Notes under the pieces: model-generated
Database searches by the model: none
Told to the model about the DNA's origin: nothing
The model's input: the letters and a program-made list of their open reading frames with translations, nothing else
Translations under genes and position numbers: made by a program
Source of the DNA: Palsa-89 sp963824345
Lineage (GTDB): Bacteria > Acidobacteriota > Terriglobia > Bryobacterales > Bryobacteraceae
DNA length: 64,000 nucleotides
Reading direction: 5' to 3'
Assembly (NCBI GenBank): GCA_963824345.1
Contig: CAWGOZ010000006.1
Location: forward strand, 372,001-436,000
Shown here: positions 44,746 to 54,125 of the stretch, piece after piece
Layout: every line of letters begins with the position of its first letter
Position numbering within the stretch: the first letter of the stretch is position 1

Positions 44746-45268
44746 TTCCGTCGAACCTGTTTCTGTCGAGCCTGCTGCTCTCGAAGCATGGCTGCGCGGG
44801 CCGCTCGCGGGAGTGCATCCGCTGGTTGCGCCGACTCTGCGCGCCTATATGCAAGCGTCAGAGGACCTCGCACTCTGGACTGATGGCCTAAGCGATGCCC
44901 AGATCTGGTCGCGTCCCCATGGTCTCGCGCCGGTGGGATTCCAAATGCGGCACATCGCCGGCAGCGTGGAACGCTTGACTACCTATCTGCGCGGCGAACC
45001 ACTTACCACCCGGCAACTCGACGCAGCCCGCAACGAGATGCAGCCCGGGCCTGGACGGCGAGCGTTGCTGGAAATGGTCACCCGCTCTTTCCAGGATTCC
45101 GAACGTGTGATTTGCTCGCTCGACCCCGCCACTTTGATCGACGCCCGGGTGGTCGGCCGCAAGCAGTTGCCGGTCACCGTGGCGGGACTCGTGGTCCATC
45201 TTGCTGAACACACCCAACGCCACGTGGGTGAATTAATCATTACAACTAAGCTGGCGCGCTTGGCCTAA
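44735..45268 (+). CDS. DinB-family protein
   Basis: The 177-residue protein has the DinB/YfiT four-helix bundle pattern with metal-site histidines in RHIAGSVERL and LAEHTQRHVGELI. Such proteins bind a metal and often have transferase-like roles. It overlaps the cupin gene by 11 bases, so the two are co-translated. Confidence 0.8.
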   Translation: MADDSVEPVSVEPAALEAWLRGPLAGVHPLVAPTLRAYMQASEDLALWTDGLSDAQIWSRPHGLAPVGFQMRHIAGSVERLTTYLRGEPLTTRQLDAARNEMQPGPGRRALLEMVTRSFQDSERVICSLDPATLIDARVVGRKQLPVTVAGLVVHLAEHTQRHVGELIITTKLARLA

Positions 45269-45329
45269 ATAGCGGGTACTAGCAAGGCCCCTATTGAAAG
45301 TTGCAGGCGAAACCGTTTAGACTTCAGAC

Positions 45330-45776
45330 TTGTACACTCCTGAGGCGGATGTCGAATATTTGATCCGCACGCTCTCCGAGGCACGCTCCCGCGCCGCCGA
45401 ACTGGCCGCCTCCATCGGCTCGCGTCTTGGCGCCGAACATCCGTTAACGCAGCTGGCCAACGCCGGCGCTTCCAACATCGAAAATGCATTGCGCGAAGTT
45501 CGCAGCTCCGCGGCTTTGCACGATCCGCCCGACATCGCTCCGTTCGCGGCCCCCGCCGGCCTGGACCCCGAACATTGGCTGCACGCCTTCATGGATCAAC
45601 TGCTGGCGCAAGCCCGCACGCCGGGCGGTATCAGCTTTGAAAGCGCGGAACGATTGTTGCAGCAGCGCAAGGACGAGTTTCTCAGGGATTTTCTTATCGC
45701 TCGCAGGATGTACCGGACCTATCCTCAACTGTTCCCTGAGATCGCTAGCGAGGCCCGTCAGGCAGGTTCGTCATAG
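45330..45776 (+). CDS. conserved hypothetical protein, tandem member 1
   Basis: The 148-residue helical protein starts with TTG at 45330. Its C-terminal part, GISFESAERLLQQRKDEFLR followed by DFLIARRMYRTYPQLFP, resembles the C-terminal half of the next gene (GIDFRTAEQLLAVEREQF, then AIARRMLRVYGKQVM). The role is unknown and it has no signal or membrane segments. Confidence 0.55.
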   Translation: MYTPEADVEYLIRTLSEARSRAAELAASIGSRLGAEHPLTQLANAGASNIENALREVRSSAALHDPPDIAPFAAPAGLDPEHWLHAFMDQLLAQARTPGGISFESAERLLQQRKDEFLRDFLIARRMYRTYPQLFPEIASEARQAGSS

Positions 45777-45804
45777 TTGTTACCATAAGCACCGGAGAAC
45801 TCAA

Positions 45805-46080
45805 TTGGGAAATCAAATATTGGACGAAGAAAAGACGCTCGCTCGATTGCAGTCGCTCATGCGATCGGAGCACTGGCTGGCTACCTATGTCGGCGATCTG
45901 CTGAGCGCGCATGACCTGTCCGCGGGCATCGACTTCCGCACCGCCGAACAACTGCTGGCAGTCGAGAGAGAACAATTCGAGAAGGATCTCGCCATCGCGC
46001 GGCGTATGTTGCGGGTCTACGGCAAACAGGTTATGGCCGATAACCTGACCCAAGGCGCGTACGTTCCGAACAACAGCTAA
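45805..46080 (+). CDS. conserved hypothetical protein, tandem member 2
   Basis: This is a 91-residue helical protein. The start is TTG at 45805 with CCGGAGA 6-7 bases upstream. It is related to the preceding gene by its second half (shared pattern G-I-x-F-x-x-AE-x-LL and AIARRM). The stop overlaps that of the convergent DUF2911 gene. Confidence 0.6.
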   Translation: MGNQILDEEKTLARLQSLMRSEHWLATYVGDLLSAHDLSAGIDFRTAEQLLAVEREQFEKDLAIARRMLRVYGKQVMADNLTQGAYVPNNS

Positions 46081-46583
46081 TGCAACACCGTAAACGGCAC
46101 CCACGCGTCCGTGTTTTCCCACAGTAGCGATAGCGTTCCGTTTTTACCACCCGTCGCGGCCACCTCGATCTTGAACGTCTCCACCGGCGAGCTCAAAGTC
46201 TTCAGGTTCATCTTCACGCGCCCGAAATCCTGGGTCTCGTTGTAGTTCAAGTGGAACTGCCCGGTTTCCTTGTTAATGATCAGCATCCACTGTTTCTCGT
46301 TGGGCAATGTCCAGATACTGTAACTTCCCTTGGGAACCTTCAGACCGTTGATGTCGAGGCCCGCTTCGGTGGTGATCTTGGTGGCCCAGTTCGCGCCCGT
46401 ACACCAAACTTCGTCGTACGGCACCAGATTTCCAATGATCTTGCGGCCGTGCATCGACGGGGCATAGTAGTCGATGCTGATGTGATCTCCATCTACCACC
46501 GCAGCCACGCTGGCCGGAGGACTGGTGTAACGCTGCGCTGCAGCCACGCTCGCAAACGCAAGTAATATGACAAATCGGGTCAT
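46077..46583 (-). CDS. DUF2911 secreted protein
   Basis: The 168-residue protein has a signal peptide (MTRFVILLAFASVAAAQR) and DUF2911 text: ISIDYYAPSMHGRKIIGNLV, YDEVWCTGANWATKITTEAG, LKVPKGSYSIWTLPNEKQWM and LIINKETGQFHLNYNETQDF. The family is a beta-sandwich of unknown role, common in acidobacteria and Bacteroidetes. The start at 46583 was chosen for the signal peptide. Confidence 0.88.
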   Translation of the reverse strand: MTRFVILLAFASVAAAQRYTSPPASVAAVVDGDHISIDYYAPSMHGRKIIGNLVPYDEVWCTGANWATKITTEAGLDINGLKVPKGSYSIWTLPNEKQWMLIINKETGQFHLNYNETQDFGRVKMNLKTLSSPVETFKIEVAATGGKNGTLSLLWENTDAWVPFTVLH

Positions 46584-46664
46584 GCGTAATCTCCATGCCC
46601 ATGGTAGCGAACCACGCCGCGGGTCGGGTACACGCGGCTCGACCATGCATCAGGCGGCGTAGGT

Positions 46665-46788
46665 GGTACACGCGGCTTTCAGCCGCGTTTTGCCCTAGCT
46701 CTCACGAATTTGGCTCGACCATTAAAACCTCTCAGGCGGCGCCTTCTCGCCCGATTTGGCAATAACGCGGCTGAAAGCCGCGTGTACC
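46665..46788. repeat. inverted pair of short palindromes (REP/BIME-like)
   Basis: Left unit: GGTACACGCGGCT with hairpin arm AGCCGCGT (46670-46688), then TTTTGCC. Right unit: GGCAATA, then a hairpin ACGCGGCT-GAA-AGCCGCGT (46765-46783) and GTACC. A partial extra copy of GGTACACGCGGCT is at 46626-46639. It is the same type as 30524-30689. Confidence 0.65.
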
Positions 46789-46865
46789 AGGGCATTAGAT
46801 TTGGCCATGCCACTTCGATGCCGCGCCCGCGAGGAAGCGGAAGCGCTGTGCTAGCCTTGCGGTTT

Positions 46866-48197
46866 ATGTCCGATGCCGGCCAGCGGCCCATCTCGAATGC
46901 CGTTCAATGGACCATCTGCGCCGTGGCCGCCATGGGCTTTCTCTTCGATATCTACGTCGTGTTGGTGGGCCCTCTCATCCTGCAACCGGCGCTCACCGAG
47001 CTCGGCCATTTAAGACCTGGCACGCCGGCCTATCGCGATTGGGCCGGATTCCTTTTCTGGATCCCGCCGCTGGTGGGCGGATTTTGCGGACTGTGGGGCG
47101 GCTATTTCGCCGACCGCTTCGGCCGCCGCCGCATTCTCACCTGGAGCATTCTGCTGTACGCTTTTTCGGGCACCGCGTCGGGACTCGCTACGCACCTCGA
47201 GACTCTGCTGCTCTTCCGCACGCTCGCGTTCGCCGGCACCTGCGTCGAGTTCGTCGCAGCCGTGGCGTGGCTCGCTGAAATATTTCCCGATCCGCGGACG
47301 CGCGAGGCCGTGCTCGGCTATACGCAGGTATTTGCCTCGCTGGGCGGCATTCTCACCGCCGGTTCGTTCTATGTCGCCAATCGTTGGGGCGCGGCCTTGC
47401 CTCTCATCTATGGTGAGCACGCCGCGTGGCGTTACGCTCTGATCGCCGGAGTTGCCCCCGCCATTCCGCTCGCCATCATCCGCCCGTTCCTGCCCGAATC
47501 GCCGCAGTGGGAACGGCAGCGTCTCGACGGCACGCTGAAACGCCCCAGCGTTCGCCAACTTTTCCGCCCCCAGCTGCGTCGCGTCACCATCGTGAGCGCC
47601 TTGTTGTTCGCCTGCGCTTACGGAGCTGCGTTCGGAACCATCCAGCAGGCCCCACAGATCGCGCCCGGATTGCCTGGCATCGCACAAATGACGCCTTCCG
47701 CGCGCGGGCAAGCGATTTCGAGCGTGCAGGCCGCGCAAGAGACCGGCGGATTGGCGGGCCGAATCGCACTGGCCGCGCTCGCACTGCTGGTGGCCGGCCG
47801 GCGCCGTCTGCTGCGCCTGTTTCTGATCCCCGGCCTGGCGGTCGTCCCGATCGTGTTCCTTTACACCGCCACTCACAGTCTCCAACTATTTCGCATCGGC
47901 ATCTTCTTCGCCGGATTCACTACCATCGCGCAACTCACCTATTGGGGCAACTATCTGCCGCGCGTCTACCCGGTCCATTTGCGCGGAACGGGCGAAGGAT
48001 TCGCGGCCAATGTCGGCGGCCGCATGCTGGGCACTTCGGCGGCGCTGATCACCACGCACCTGGCCGCGCTCATGCCCGGCGGCTCGCCTTCCACGCGCCT
48101 GACGCACGCCGCCGCCGCGGTTGGCATGGGAGTCTACGCTCTCGCGCTCGGTCTCACGTTTCTGCTGCCCGAGCCGCCAGCGAAGCTCCCGGAGTGA
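46866..48197 (+). CDS. MFS transporter
   Basis: The 443-residue membrane protein has about 12 hydrophobic segments and the MFS loop motif in GGYFADRFGRRRILTWSIL, with FLPESPQW in the middle loop. It moves a small molecule across the inner membrane, but the substrate is not readable. The start at 46866 gives a normal N-terminus before the first helix. A repeat pair precedes it. Confidence 0.88.
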   Translation: MSDAGQRPISNAVQWTICAVAAMGFLFDIYVVLVGPLILQPALTELGHLRPGTPAYRDWAGFLFWIPPLVGGFCGLWGGYFADRFGRRRILTWSILLYAFSGTASGLATHLETLLLFRTLAFAGTCVEFVAAVAWLAEIFPDPRTREAVLGYTQVFASLGGILTAGSFYVANRWGAALPLIYGEHAAWRYALIAGVAPAIPLAIIRPFLPESPQWERQRLDGTLKRPSVRQLFRPQLRRVTIVSALLFACAYGAAFGTIQQAPQIAPGLPGIAQMTPSARGQAISSVQAAQETGGLAGRIALAALALLVAGRRRLLRLFLIPGLAVVPIVFLYTATHSLQLFRIGIFFAGFTTIAQLTYWGNYLPRVYPVHLRGTGEGFAANVGGRMLGTSAALITTHLAALMPGGSPSTRLTHAAAAVGMGVYALALGLTFLLPEPPAKLPE

Positions 48198-48198
48198 C

Positions 48199-49551
48199 TC
48201 ATTTGCGAGCCGGGGGGAACGCTCGAGCCGGCCGATCTACATCCTCCGTCCGCGCCTTCATCGCCCGCGCCGACCACAGCAAGCTGCCCATCACAAACGA
48301 TACGCCGTTATAGAAGTGATACAGCAAGTGAAACGGAAAGGCCGCCAGGGCGAACAGCCGTCCGCGTTTTTCAGACAAAAACAAATAGAAGCCGTTGTTC
48401 AAAGTTGCCAGCACCACAACGACCGCCACCACAGTCGTGATGAAATACCGGTCCTTCAGGTAAAGCATCGAAACCACGATCACCACCACGATGTATAGAC
48501 CGTGAAACCAGGCGTTCCAAAAGTCCCAGCGCGCACCCCGTTTGTCATAACGATGCCTCAGGAATAGCAGCGGCACGATGGCCACTACCAAGGGAATTAA
48601 ACCGCGCATGTGAATCTTCCAGGCGCATAGCACGATAGCCGCCGCGCCCGCGATCATCGCCGCGCAAACGCCCAGCGAGCGCTTCTCCGCTGCGTCCGAC
48701 CAAAAACTGCCCAGCAGTATGAACAAAATCGTCACCAGCGGCAGCAGCGCGTATCCGCCGAAGCGCAGCGCGTGTTCGGCCGCGTACAGCAGCATGAGAT
48801 ACACCAGCCCGATGCTCACTCGCTGGCTGATTTGCAGGTTGAGATCGTTGGGCATTTTCTGATCCCGCAAAATGAGCTCGGTCCACGGGATTCCGCGATC
48901 CAGAACATCCGTCTTCAACAGCCCCCAGAAGGTCCACTTCTTCAGGTGCTTCACGCGCAGATCGCGATCCAACAGGATACGGCGGCCCGCATGGCACAGC
49001 CGGTATCCCAACTCGATGTCTTCGATGGCTGGCCGTTTATAGCTGGCGTCGAAGCCGCTCATCTCGAGAAATACTTCGCGCCGGATAGCGCCGCATCCGC
49101 TCCAAAACGTGGACGCCTCGCTGCGGGCGTTCTGATGCACGAAACAATGCATCAGGTTTTTGTACTGCGACAGGAAATCGCGCGAGGAGGGATCGTCGTC
49201 ATAGGAGCCGATTACCGCATCGATCGCCGGATCGGCAAACGCCGCGGCCAGCCGCTCGGTCGCATCCGCGTGCACGCACACATCCGCATCCAGGAAAAAG
49301 AGAATATCGCCCGTGGCGGCTTGCGCTCCCATGTTCCGCGCCGTCGCCGGTCCCATGCGGCCGGATGTCGCGAGAATGCGAACTCCTAAACTGTGTTCGG
49401 CGGCCCTCTGGATGGATCCATCCGTGGACCCATCGTCAACGACGATAATTTCGCTGGGAGCTGTGGCCAGGCGCGCCAGGGCGTTCAAACACTCGTCCAA
49501 TTGCGTCCCGCCGTTATAGGCCGGGATCACAACCGAAATCTTAGAAACCAA
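48199..49551 (-). CDS. membrane glycosyltransferase, family 2
   Basis: In this 450-residue protein the N-terminal GT-A domain has ISVVIPAYNGGTQLDECLNA, IIVVDDGSTDGSI and LFFLDADVCVHADA (DXD). An acidic segment YKRPAIEDIELGYRLCHAG follows. The C-terminal half has about six transmembrane helices. It probably adds sugars to a lipid or polymer for envelope polysaccharide; the donor is unknown. Confidence 0.86.
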   Translation of the reverse strand: MVSKISVVIPAYNGGTQLDECLNALARLATAPSEIIVVDDGSTDGSIQRAAEHSLGVRILATSGRMGPATARNMGAQAATGDILFFLDADVCVHADATERLAAAFADPAIDAVIGSYDDDPSSRDFLSQYKNLMHCFVHQNARSEASTFWSGCGAIRREVFLEMSGFDASYKRPAIEDIELGYRLCHAGRRILLDRDLRVKHLKKWTFWGLLKTDVLDRGIPWTELILRDQKMPNDLNLQISQRVSIGLVYLMLLYAAEHALRFGGYALLPLVTILFILLGSFWSDAAEKRSLGVCAAMIAGAAAIVLCAWKIHMRGLIPLVVAIVPLLFLRHRYDKRGARWDFWNAWFHGLYIVVVIVVSMLYLKDRYFITTVVAVVVVLATLNNGFYLFLSEKRGRLFALAAFPFHLLYHFYNGVSFVMGSLLWSARAMKARTEDVDRPARAFPPARK

Positions 49552-49899
49552 GCTGACTCCGGTGCATCGTTAATTCTAACTTCTCAGTGTACACGCTTTC
49601 GTCCGCCGGACTTTCCCCACTCGCTGAATCACTTCCAACCCGCCCTGCCCCGAAACCGCCGCACTCGCTGCTATCCTCAACTCGAATGCATCTCGAGTTT
49701 CGCCTCCTGCGTGGCTTCGTTTTTGCAAATCAAAAAAACTCACAGCGCGCGCACAAAACACACCGTGATGCGCCACCTCTTCCAGAAAGATTCTCGCCCC
49801 GCCGTAATCACCGACAACCAACAACGAACAACCAACAACCTGCCCCCCGAATCTGCCATATTAGAGTTTGCGTTTTTTACCAACCGAAGGGATTGGACC

Positions 49900-52422
49900 T
49901 TGGCTGTGAGTGCACAAACTCTACTTTCACCCGTTGAACCATTGACCTTGGCCTACGATCGCGAGCGCCTGGAAGACGTCGGCTTCATGACTTGCATGAC
50001 TCTGGTCTTGCTGGGCAACTACGCCCAGACCGGCCACTTCGGCGGTCCATTGGCCTACACGCCCTATAACGTCGCCGTGCATCTGGCCGGCCCCGAACTT
50101 GGCGGCCTGCGCTTCGACTATCGCCGCCCCAAGCATCCCTACGGCGACAAATTCATGCTCGCCGGCGGCCATTGCATTCCCACCTGCTACGCGCTGTGGA
50201 TGATCATGGGCGAGGCTCTGGCGCGCAAATACAAAGCCACCGGCGACCGGCGCTACTATGTCGATCCGCAGGTCGCGATGCTGGGTATCGACGCACTCGG
50301 GTTCCGCCGCGGCGCGGGCGCACTGGCAACGCTGCTCCAGGAAAATGGTTTGGCCGATCATCCGCTCTTCGCCGAAGCCAAGGGACGCGGCATTCGCGCG
50401 CTGGCCGGTCACGCCGAAAGCACCGACCTCACTAACGACGTCAATGGCGGACCCTCCGGCATCGGCATTGCCACCGCCGCCGGCAAAGCAGCCTTCTGGG
50501 ACATGGCCGGCGCATCCATGTCTGGACCCAAGATCATCGCGTTCGAAGGCGAATTCGCCATGACCGAAGGTCACGCTCAGGAGCTAAAAACCCAAGCCCT
50601 GGCGCTGCAGGTGGGCAAGCGCCTGCGCGTCATGTTCTCCGACAACAATGCCGGCATCGACGATTCGCTCCTGGGCGGCGTCATCGCTTCCAAGTACGAT
50701 CACTACAATTTAGTCGATCAGTGGACCTCCTACGGCTGGAACGTCTTCACGCTCGACGACGGCAACGACTACGATCAGGTTGTCGCCGCGCTCAAGACCA
50801 TGGAAAGCTGGGACCCCGCCGACCGCCGTCCCATGATCGTCCTCGGCAAAACCGTCAAGGGGTATTGGCCTTCGGTGTCGCACGGAAAAATCTCCGGTTA
50901 TGAACAGATCATCGGCTACCCCAGCCATCCTTACGCGCAGAAAATGAACTCGGAGTACTTCGTCGCGCTCGCCAATACATTCGAACAACATTATAAGGTT
51001 GAGTTCGTGGGTATCCGCCAGGGCGCGGTTACCGATCCGCGCGAGCGCCTGATTCAGTTCAAAGCCAACATCGATATCGCGATGTCGGTGCTCGAGCGCA
51101 ACGGCCTGGGCGATTGGCTGGCCGAACGCCTGGTCACGATCGGCGACACCGTGAAGGACGACTTCAAGCTGAATTTCGAAACGAAGCGAGATCCATTTCT
51201 GGATGACCGCCTGCGCGTCGCGAATCTCCCCGTCGAGCCGCAAAAGGTCACCGTCAAAAATCGCATCTCGGGCGCTGAGAAACAGATTGGAATAACTCTG
51301 TTCCGCAAACCGGGCGAGATGGCCGGCACGCGCCGCGGCATATCGGAAATCATCAAGTGGATGAACTACGTCACCGACAGCCGCTTCATCACGCTGGCTG
51401 CCGATCTATCGGAATCCATCAACGTCGAGCACGGCAGTTTGTGGGGTCACTACGATCCGGAGACCAACCCTCTCGGCACCCGCATCAAAGCCGCCATCCA
51501 GGAAGCTGGCAACGTCTCCACCGCGATTGGCCTGGTGAGCCAAAGCGCCAGCGTCGATCCCGAAAACTTCTCGGGCGTCTGGGCTCTCAGTGGAACCTAT
51601 GGCGCGTTTACTCCGCTGATGTACACGCCCGCGCGAGTCTGGAGCCAGCAGTCCCAAGACAGCAAGTTCCGCATGGGTGTTCTGCACATTCTCGCCGGAC
51701 ACTCGGGCCCGGAGACCGCTGCCGACGGACGCACCCACTTCGGCATCTTCGCCACGCAAGTGTGGAAGCTTTTTCCGCGAGGCCACACCATTCACTTGAA
51801 TTTCTGGGATTACAACGACGTCTCCGCGGGCTATTTTGCCGCCGCCGAAATCGCCGCGCGCGATCCTAAAGTCGGCATCATCAGCATTGAAGTGGCTCGT
51901 CCCGATTTTCCGGTGGCCGACCGCGCCACGTTCGCCGACACCGATCTGAAAGCCGCCGCCAAGGGCTTCTATGTCATTCGCGATTTTGCCCCGAGTCAGC
52001 CCAAGCACGGCTACATCGTCACGCAAGGCTCCAGTTCCACCGTAAATCTAGTGAGCAGTCTGCCGCGCCTGGAACAAGCCGGAATCAATGTCAAGGTGGT
52101 GGCCGCTATCAGCGAAGAATTGTTCGAACGCCAGCCGGAGGCGTATCGCAACTCCGTTCTGCCTCCCGAAGCTCGCTACGATTTGATGGTGGTCTCCACC
52201 GGCACTCGCCGCGTGTGGCCGCTGCGCGACCCCGGTCCGCTCACCGATGCCTATTCGCTGACGTCCGATTGGGACAATCAATGGCTCACCGGCGGGCTGG
52301 AGCCGGACGTGATCGCCGAAGCGCACCTGGACAAAGAATCGATTTACAAGGGGATTGAGCGATTTGCGCGCGATCGCGGCCAGCGGCTGGACCGCCAGAA
52401 GGCATTGCTTAGCGCTCTATAA
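49900..52422 (+). CDS. transketolase-like thiamine-diphosphate enzyme
   Basis: The 840-residue enzyme has a transketolase layout. The N-terminal TPP domain has GDKFMLAGGHCIPTCYALW and a GDG-type motif that reads EGE (FEGEFAMTEGHAQELK to SDNN). The middle has a second domain with AADLSESINVEHGSLWGHYD and FRMGVLHILAGHSGPETAAD. The C-terminal domain ends normally. It may exchange two-carbon units between sugar phosphates, but the EGE variant and long middle make the exact reaction uncertain. The TTG at 49900 follows an AAGGG box; a far upstream extension of the frame is not coding. Confidence 0.72.
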   Translation: MAVSAQTLLSPVEPLTLAYDRERLEDVGFMTCMTLVLLGNYAQTGHFGGPLAYTPYNVAVHLAGPELGGLRFDYRRPKHPYGDKFMLAGGHCIPTCYALWMIMGEALARKYKATGDRRYYVDPQVAMLGIDALGFRRGAGALATLLQENGLADHPLFAEAKGRGIRALAGHAESTDLTNDVNGGPSGIGIATAAGKAAFWDMAGASMSGPKIIAFEGEFAMTEGHAQELKTQALALQVGKRLRVMFSDNNAGIDDSLLGGVIASKYDHYNLVDQWTSYGWNVFTLDDGNDYDQVVAALKTMESWDPADRRPMIVLGKTVKGYWPSVSHGKISGYEQIIGYPSHPYAQKMNSEYFVALANTFEQHYKVEFVGIRQGAVTDPRERLIQFKANIDIAMSVLERNGLGDWLAERLVTIGDTVKDDFKLNFETKRDPFLDDRLRVANLPVEPQKVTVKNRISGAEKQIGITLFRKPGEMAGTRRGISEIIKWMNYVTDSRFITLAADLSESINVEHGSLWGHYDPETNPLGTRIKAAIQEAGNVSTAIGLVSQSASVDPENFSGVWALSGTYGAFTPLMYTPARVWSQQSQDSKFRMGVLHILAGHSGPETAADGRTHFGIFATQVWKLFPRGHTIHLNFWDYNDVSAGYFAAAEIAARDPKVGIISIEVARPDFPVADRATFADTDLKAAAKGFYVIRDFAPSQPKHGYIVTQGSSSTVNLVSSLPRLEQAGINVKVVAAISEELFERQPEAYRNSVLPPEARYDLMVVSTGTRRVWPLRDPGPLTDAYSLTSDWDNQWLTGGLEPDVIAEAHLDKESIYKGIERFARDRGQRLDRQKALLSAL

Positions 52423-53634
52423 GACGGCTTTCGCCGCCAGCGCTTTTCCGGCCAGCATTTTGCGCACGGCGTCTTCCACCCGCTGGACTGCGGCGCGCCG
52501 ATGTTCCCAGCGCCGGTCCCAGCCCGGTGCGGAGCGAGCGATGCCGGCATTGGCTTCGAACAGCAGAACCTCGCCGCCGGTGCTCACTCCGAAGTCGATG
52601 CCGGCATAGTCCAGCGCCAGCGTTTCCTGGATGTCGGCGAGCGCGGCCATCGCACGCGGGCCCAACACTCCCGGCATATCGCGCAGAAATTTCGCTTCCT
52701 CGGCGCGCTGCCGGTCGTCGGTCATGCCGGCCGTCAAATGCAGCGGATATAGCCAACCGTCGATTGTCATCACGCGGTACCTGGCGCACGATGGGCCCGC
52801 GATGGCCGGTGTCACCACTCCCGGAATCCCGCCTAGCCGGCGCGCATTCGCGGCGCGACCCGTACACATCACCGCGGCGGGCGAGTTGATCACCGGTGCG
52901 AAGGTCCGCTCCATCAGCGTCACGGCGCGGTCCAGCGCCAGCGCGCATGAATCCGCATCGCCAATCGCGTTGAACACCACGTCGTGGGGAGGCAAAGGCG
53001 CATCGGGATCGAAGACGCTCGCGAGTACAACAAACGTCCGGAATACTTTGTCGTCCAGCAGGTGGCGGATGGGCACGTCGCCTCTGCGCCCGGAGACCAG
53101 CAGCAGCACTTGCACCGGCTCAGTTTCACCGCGATAAGGCAATTCAACGGCGCGTTGATCGCGCAGCCCCAGGCGCTGGTGATGCGCGGCCGCTTCTTCC
53201 TCGCCTAACTCAGCCAGCAGATTTCCCAGGCCCTGGTGAGCCTCCGCAAATCCCGAGTCCAATGCCAGCGCGGCTTCGTAATGTTCTCGCGCGGGCGCCA
53301 GATCGCCGGCCTCCAGAAAGATGTTGCCCAGATTTACGTGCGCCATCGGATGATCCGGGTGCCGCGCCACCGCTTCGGTGTACGCGCTACGCGCCGCCGT
53401 CCGATAACCGGTCATCTGCAGCAGCGCGCCCAGATTGTTCAGCGCCTCCACATGCGCGGGCGATCTCGCCAGCACATCCAGATAGGCCCGCTTAGCCCCT
53501 TCGGTATCGGCTGTTTCGGCCATTAAACAGGCGCGATTGAAAAGCAGATCCACGCGGTCGGGCTCGCGCTCCAGGCGTGTCTCCACTTCGTGCAGAGCTT
53601 CCTTTCGCCGCAATGCGGGCATCCAGCTGTTCAT
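52417..53634 (-). CDS. TPR repeat plus ATP-grasp fusion protein
   Basis: In this 405-residue protein the first ~170 residues hold tetratricopeptide units (EALNNLGALLQMTGYRTAAR; AHVNLGNIFLEAGDLAPARE; EAHQGLGNLLAELGEEEAAA). The second half has text like an ATP-grasp domain, with the metal site in ALDYAGIDFGVSTGGEVLLF followed by EANAG. ATP-grasp enzymes join an acid to an amine or thiol using ATP. The start at 53634 (MNSWMP) is preferred over 53652. The end overlaps the convergent transketolase gene by 6 bases. Confidence 0.68.
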   Translation of the reverse strand: MNSWMPALRRKEALHEVETRLEREPDRVDLLFNRACLMAETADTEGAKRAYLDVLARSPAHVEALNNLGALLQMTGYRTAARSAYTEAVARHPDHPMAHVNLGNIFLEAGDLAPAREHYEAALALDSGFAEAHQGLGNLLAELGEEEAAAHHQRLGLRDQRAVELPYRGETEPVQVLLLVSGRRGDVPIRHLLDDKVFRTFVVLASVFDPDAPLPPHDVVFNAIGDADSCALALDRAVTLMERTFAPVINSPAAVMCTGRAANARRLGGIPGVVTPAIAGPSCARYRVMTIDGWLYPLHLTAGMTDDRQRAEEAKFLRDMPGVLGPRAMAALADIQETLALDYAGIDFGVSTGGEVLLFEANAGIARSAPGWDRRWEHRRAAVQRVEDAVRKMLAGKALAAKAVL

Positions 53635-53687
53635 GGCCTGAAGCCCTACCATCGGCGGAATCGGACGGTTCCGTTAGATCATTGCAG

Positions 53688-54125
53688 TCAAGGGCTGACA
53701 AGCGTTTGACTAACTTTTCTTCGAAACGCTTCCGGCAACGAGGGCGCGCCGGCGAAACACCAAACGGCGATTACCGGATCGCAGATGGCGCAGCCCAGCG
53801 ATGACGTCAGGTCAAACGGCAGCAGCGGGTTCCCGTACAGGTGATGCAGAATGTCCCATGCCGTATGCAGCATCCAGCCGATTCCAATGAACCGGTAGGA
53901 TCGCAGACCCTGGTAAGCGCAAATCGTCGAGACCGTGCAGAAGGCCATTTCCCACAGCCCGAAACCACCTCCACTCAAGTAGGCGGCGCCCGCGCCGGCG
54001 ATCAGGAGCGCCATGATTTTCTGTCGCGCGGGTTCTTTGATCAGGGATACCAACGAAATGAATACCAGGGCGATGACCACCGGCATGATCCATTGAATGG
54101 TTGTGTCGAAGGTGGCAGTTCTCAT
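53688..54125 (-). CDS. DUF6010-like membrane protein
   Basis: The 145-residue protein has four to five hydrophobic helices (WIMPVVIALVFISLVSL; MALLIAGAGAAYLSGGG; RFIGIGWMLHTAWDILHHLY). The helix with HTAWDILHHLYGNP looks like the family's conserved centre. The function is unknown. Its start overlaps the DJ-1 gene by 4 bases, so it is the last gene of the TetR operon. Confidence 0.7.
   Translation of the reverse strand: MRTATFDTTIQWIMPVVIALVFISLVSLIKEPARQKIMALLIAGAGAAYLSGGGFGLWEMAFCTVSTICAYQGLRSYRFIGIGWMLHTAWDILHHLYGNPLLPFDLTSSLGCAICDPVIAVWCFAGAPSLPEAFRRKVSQTLVSP

Noticed and set aside
49810..49850. CRISPR-like AACAACCAAC repeats before the transketolase gene
   Set aside because: Short low-complexity text without spacers of regular length; probably chance or a small sequence expansion.
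49393..49899. Upstream extension of the transketolase frame
   Set aside because: The first ~170 codons overlap the divergent glycosyltransferase gene and have no coding character; the TTG at 49900 gives the expected N-terminus.
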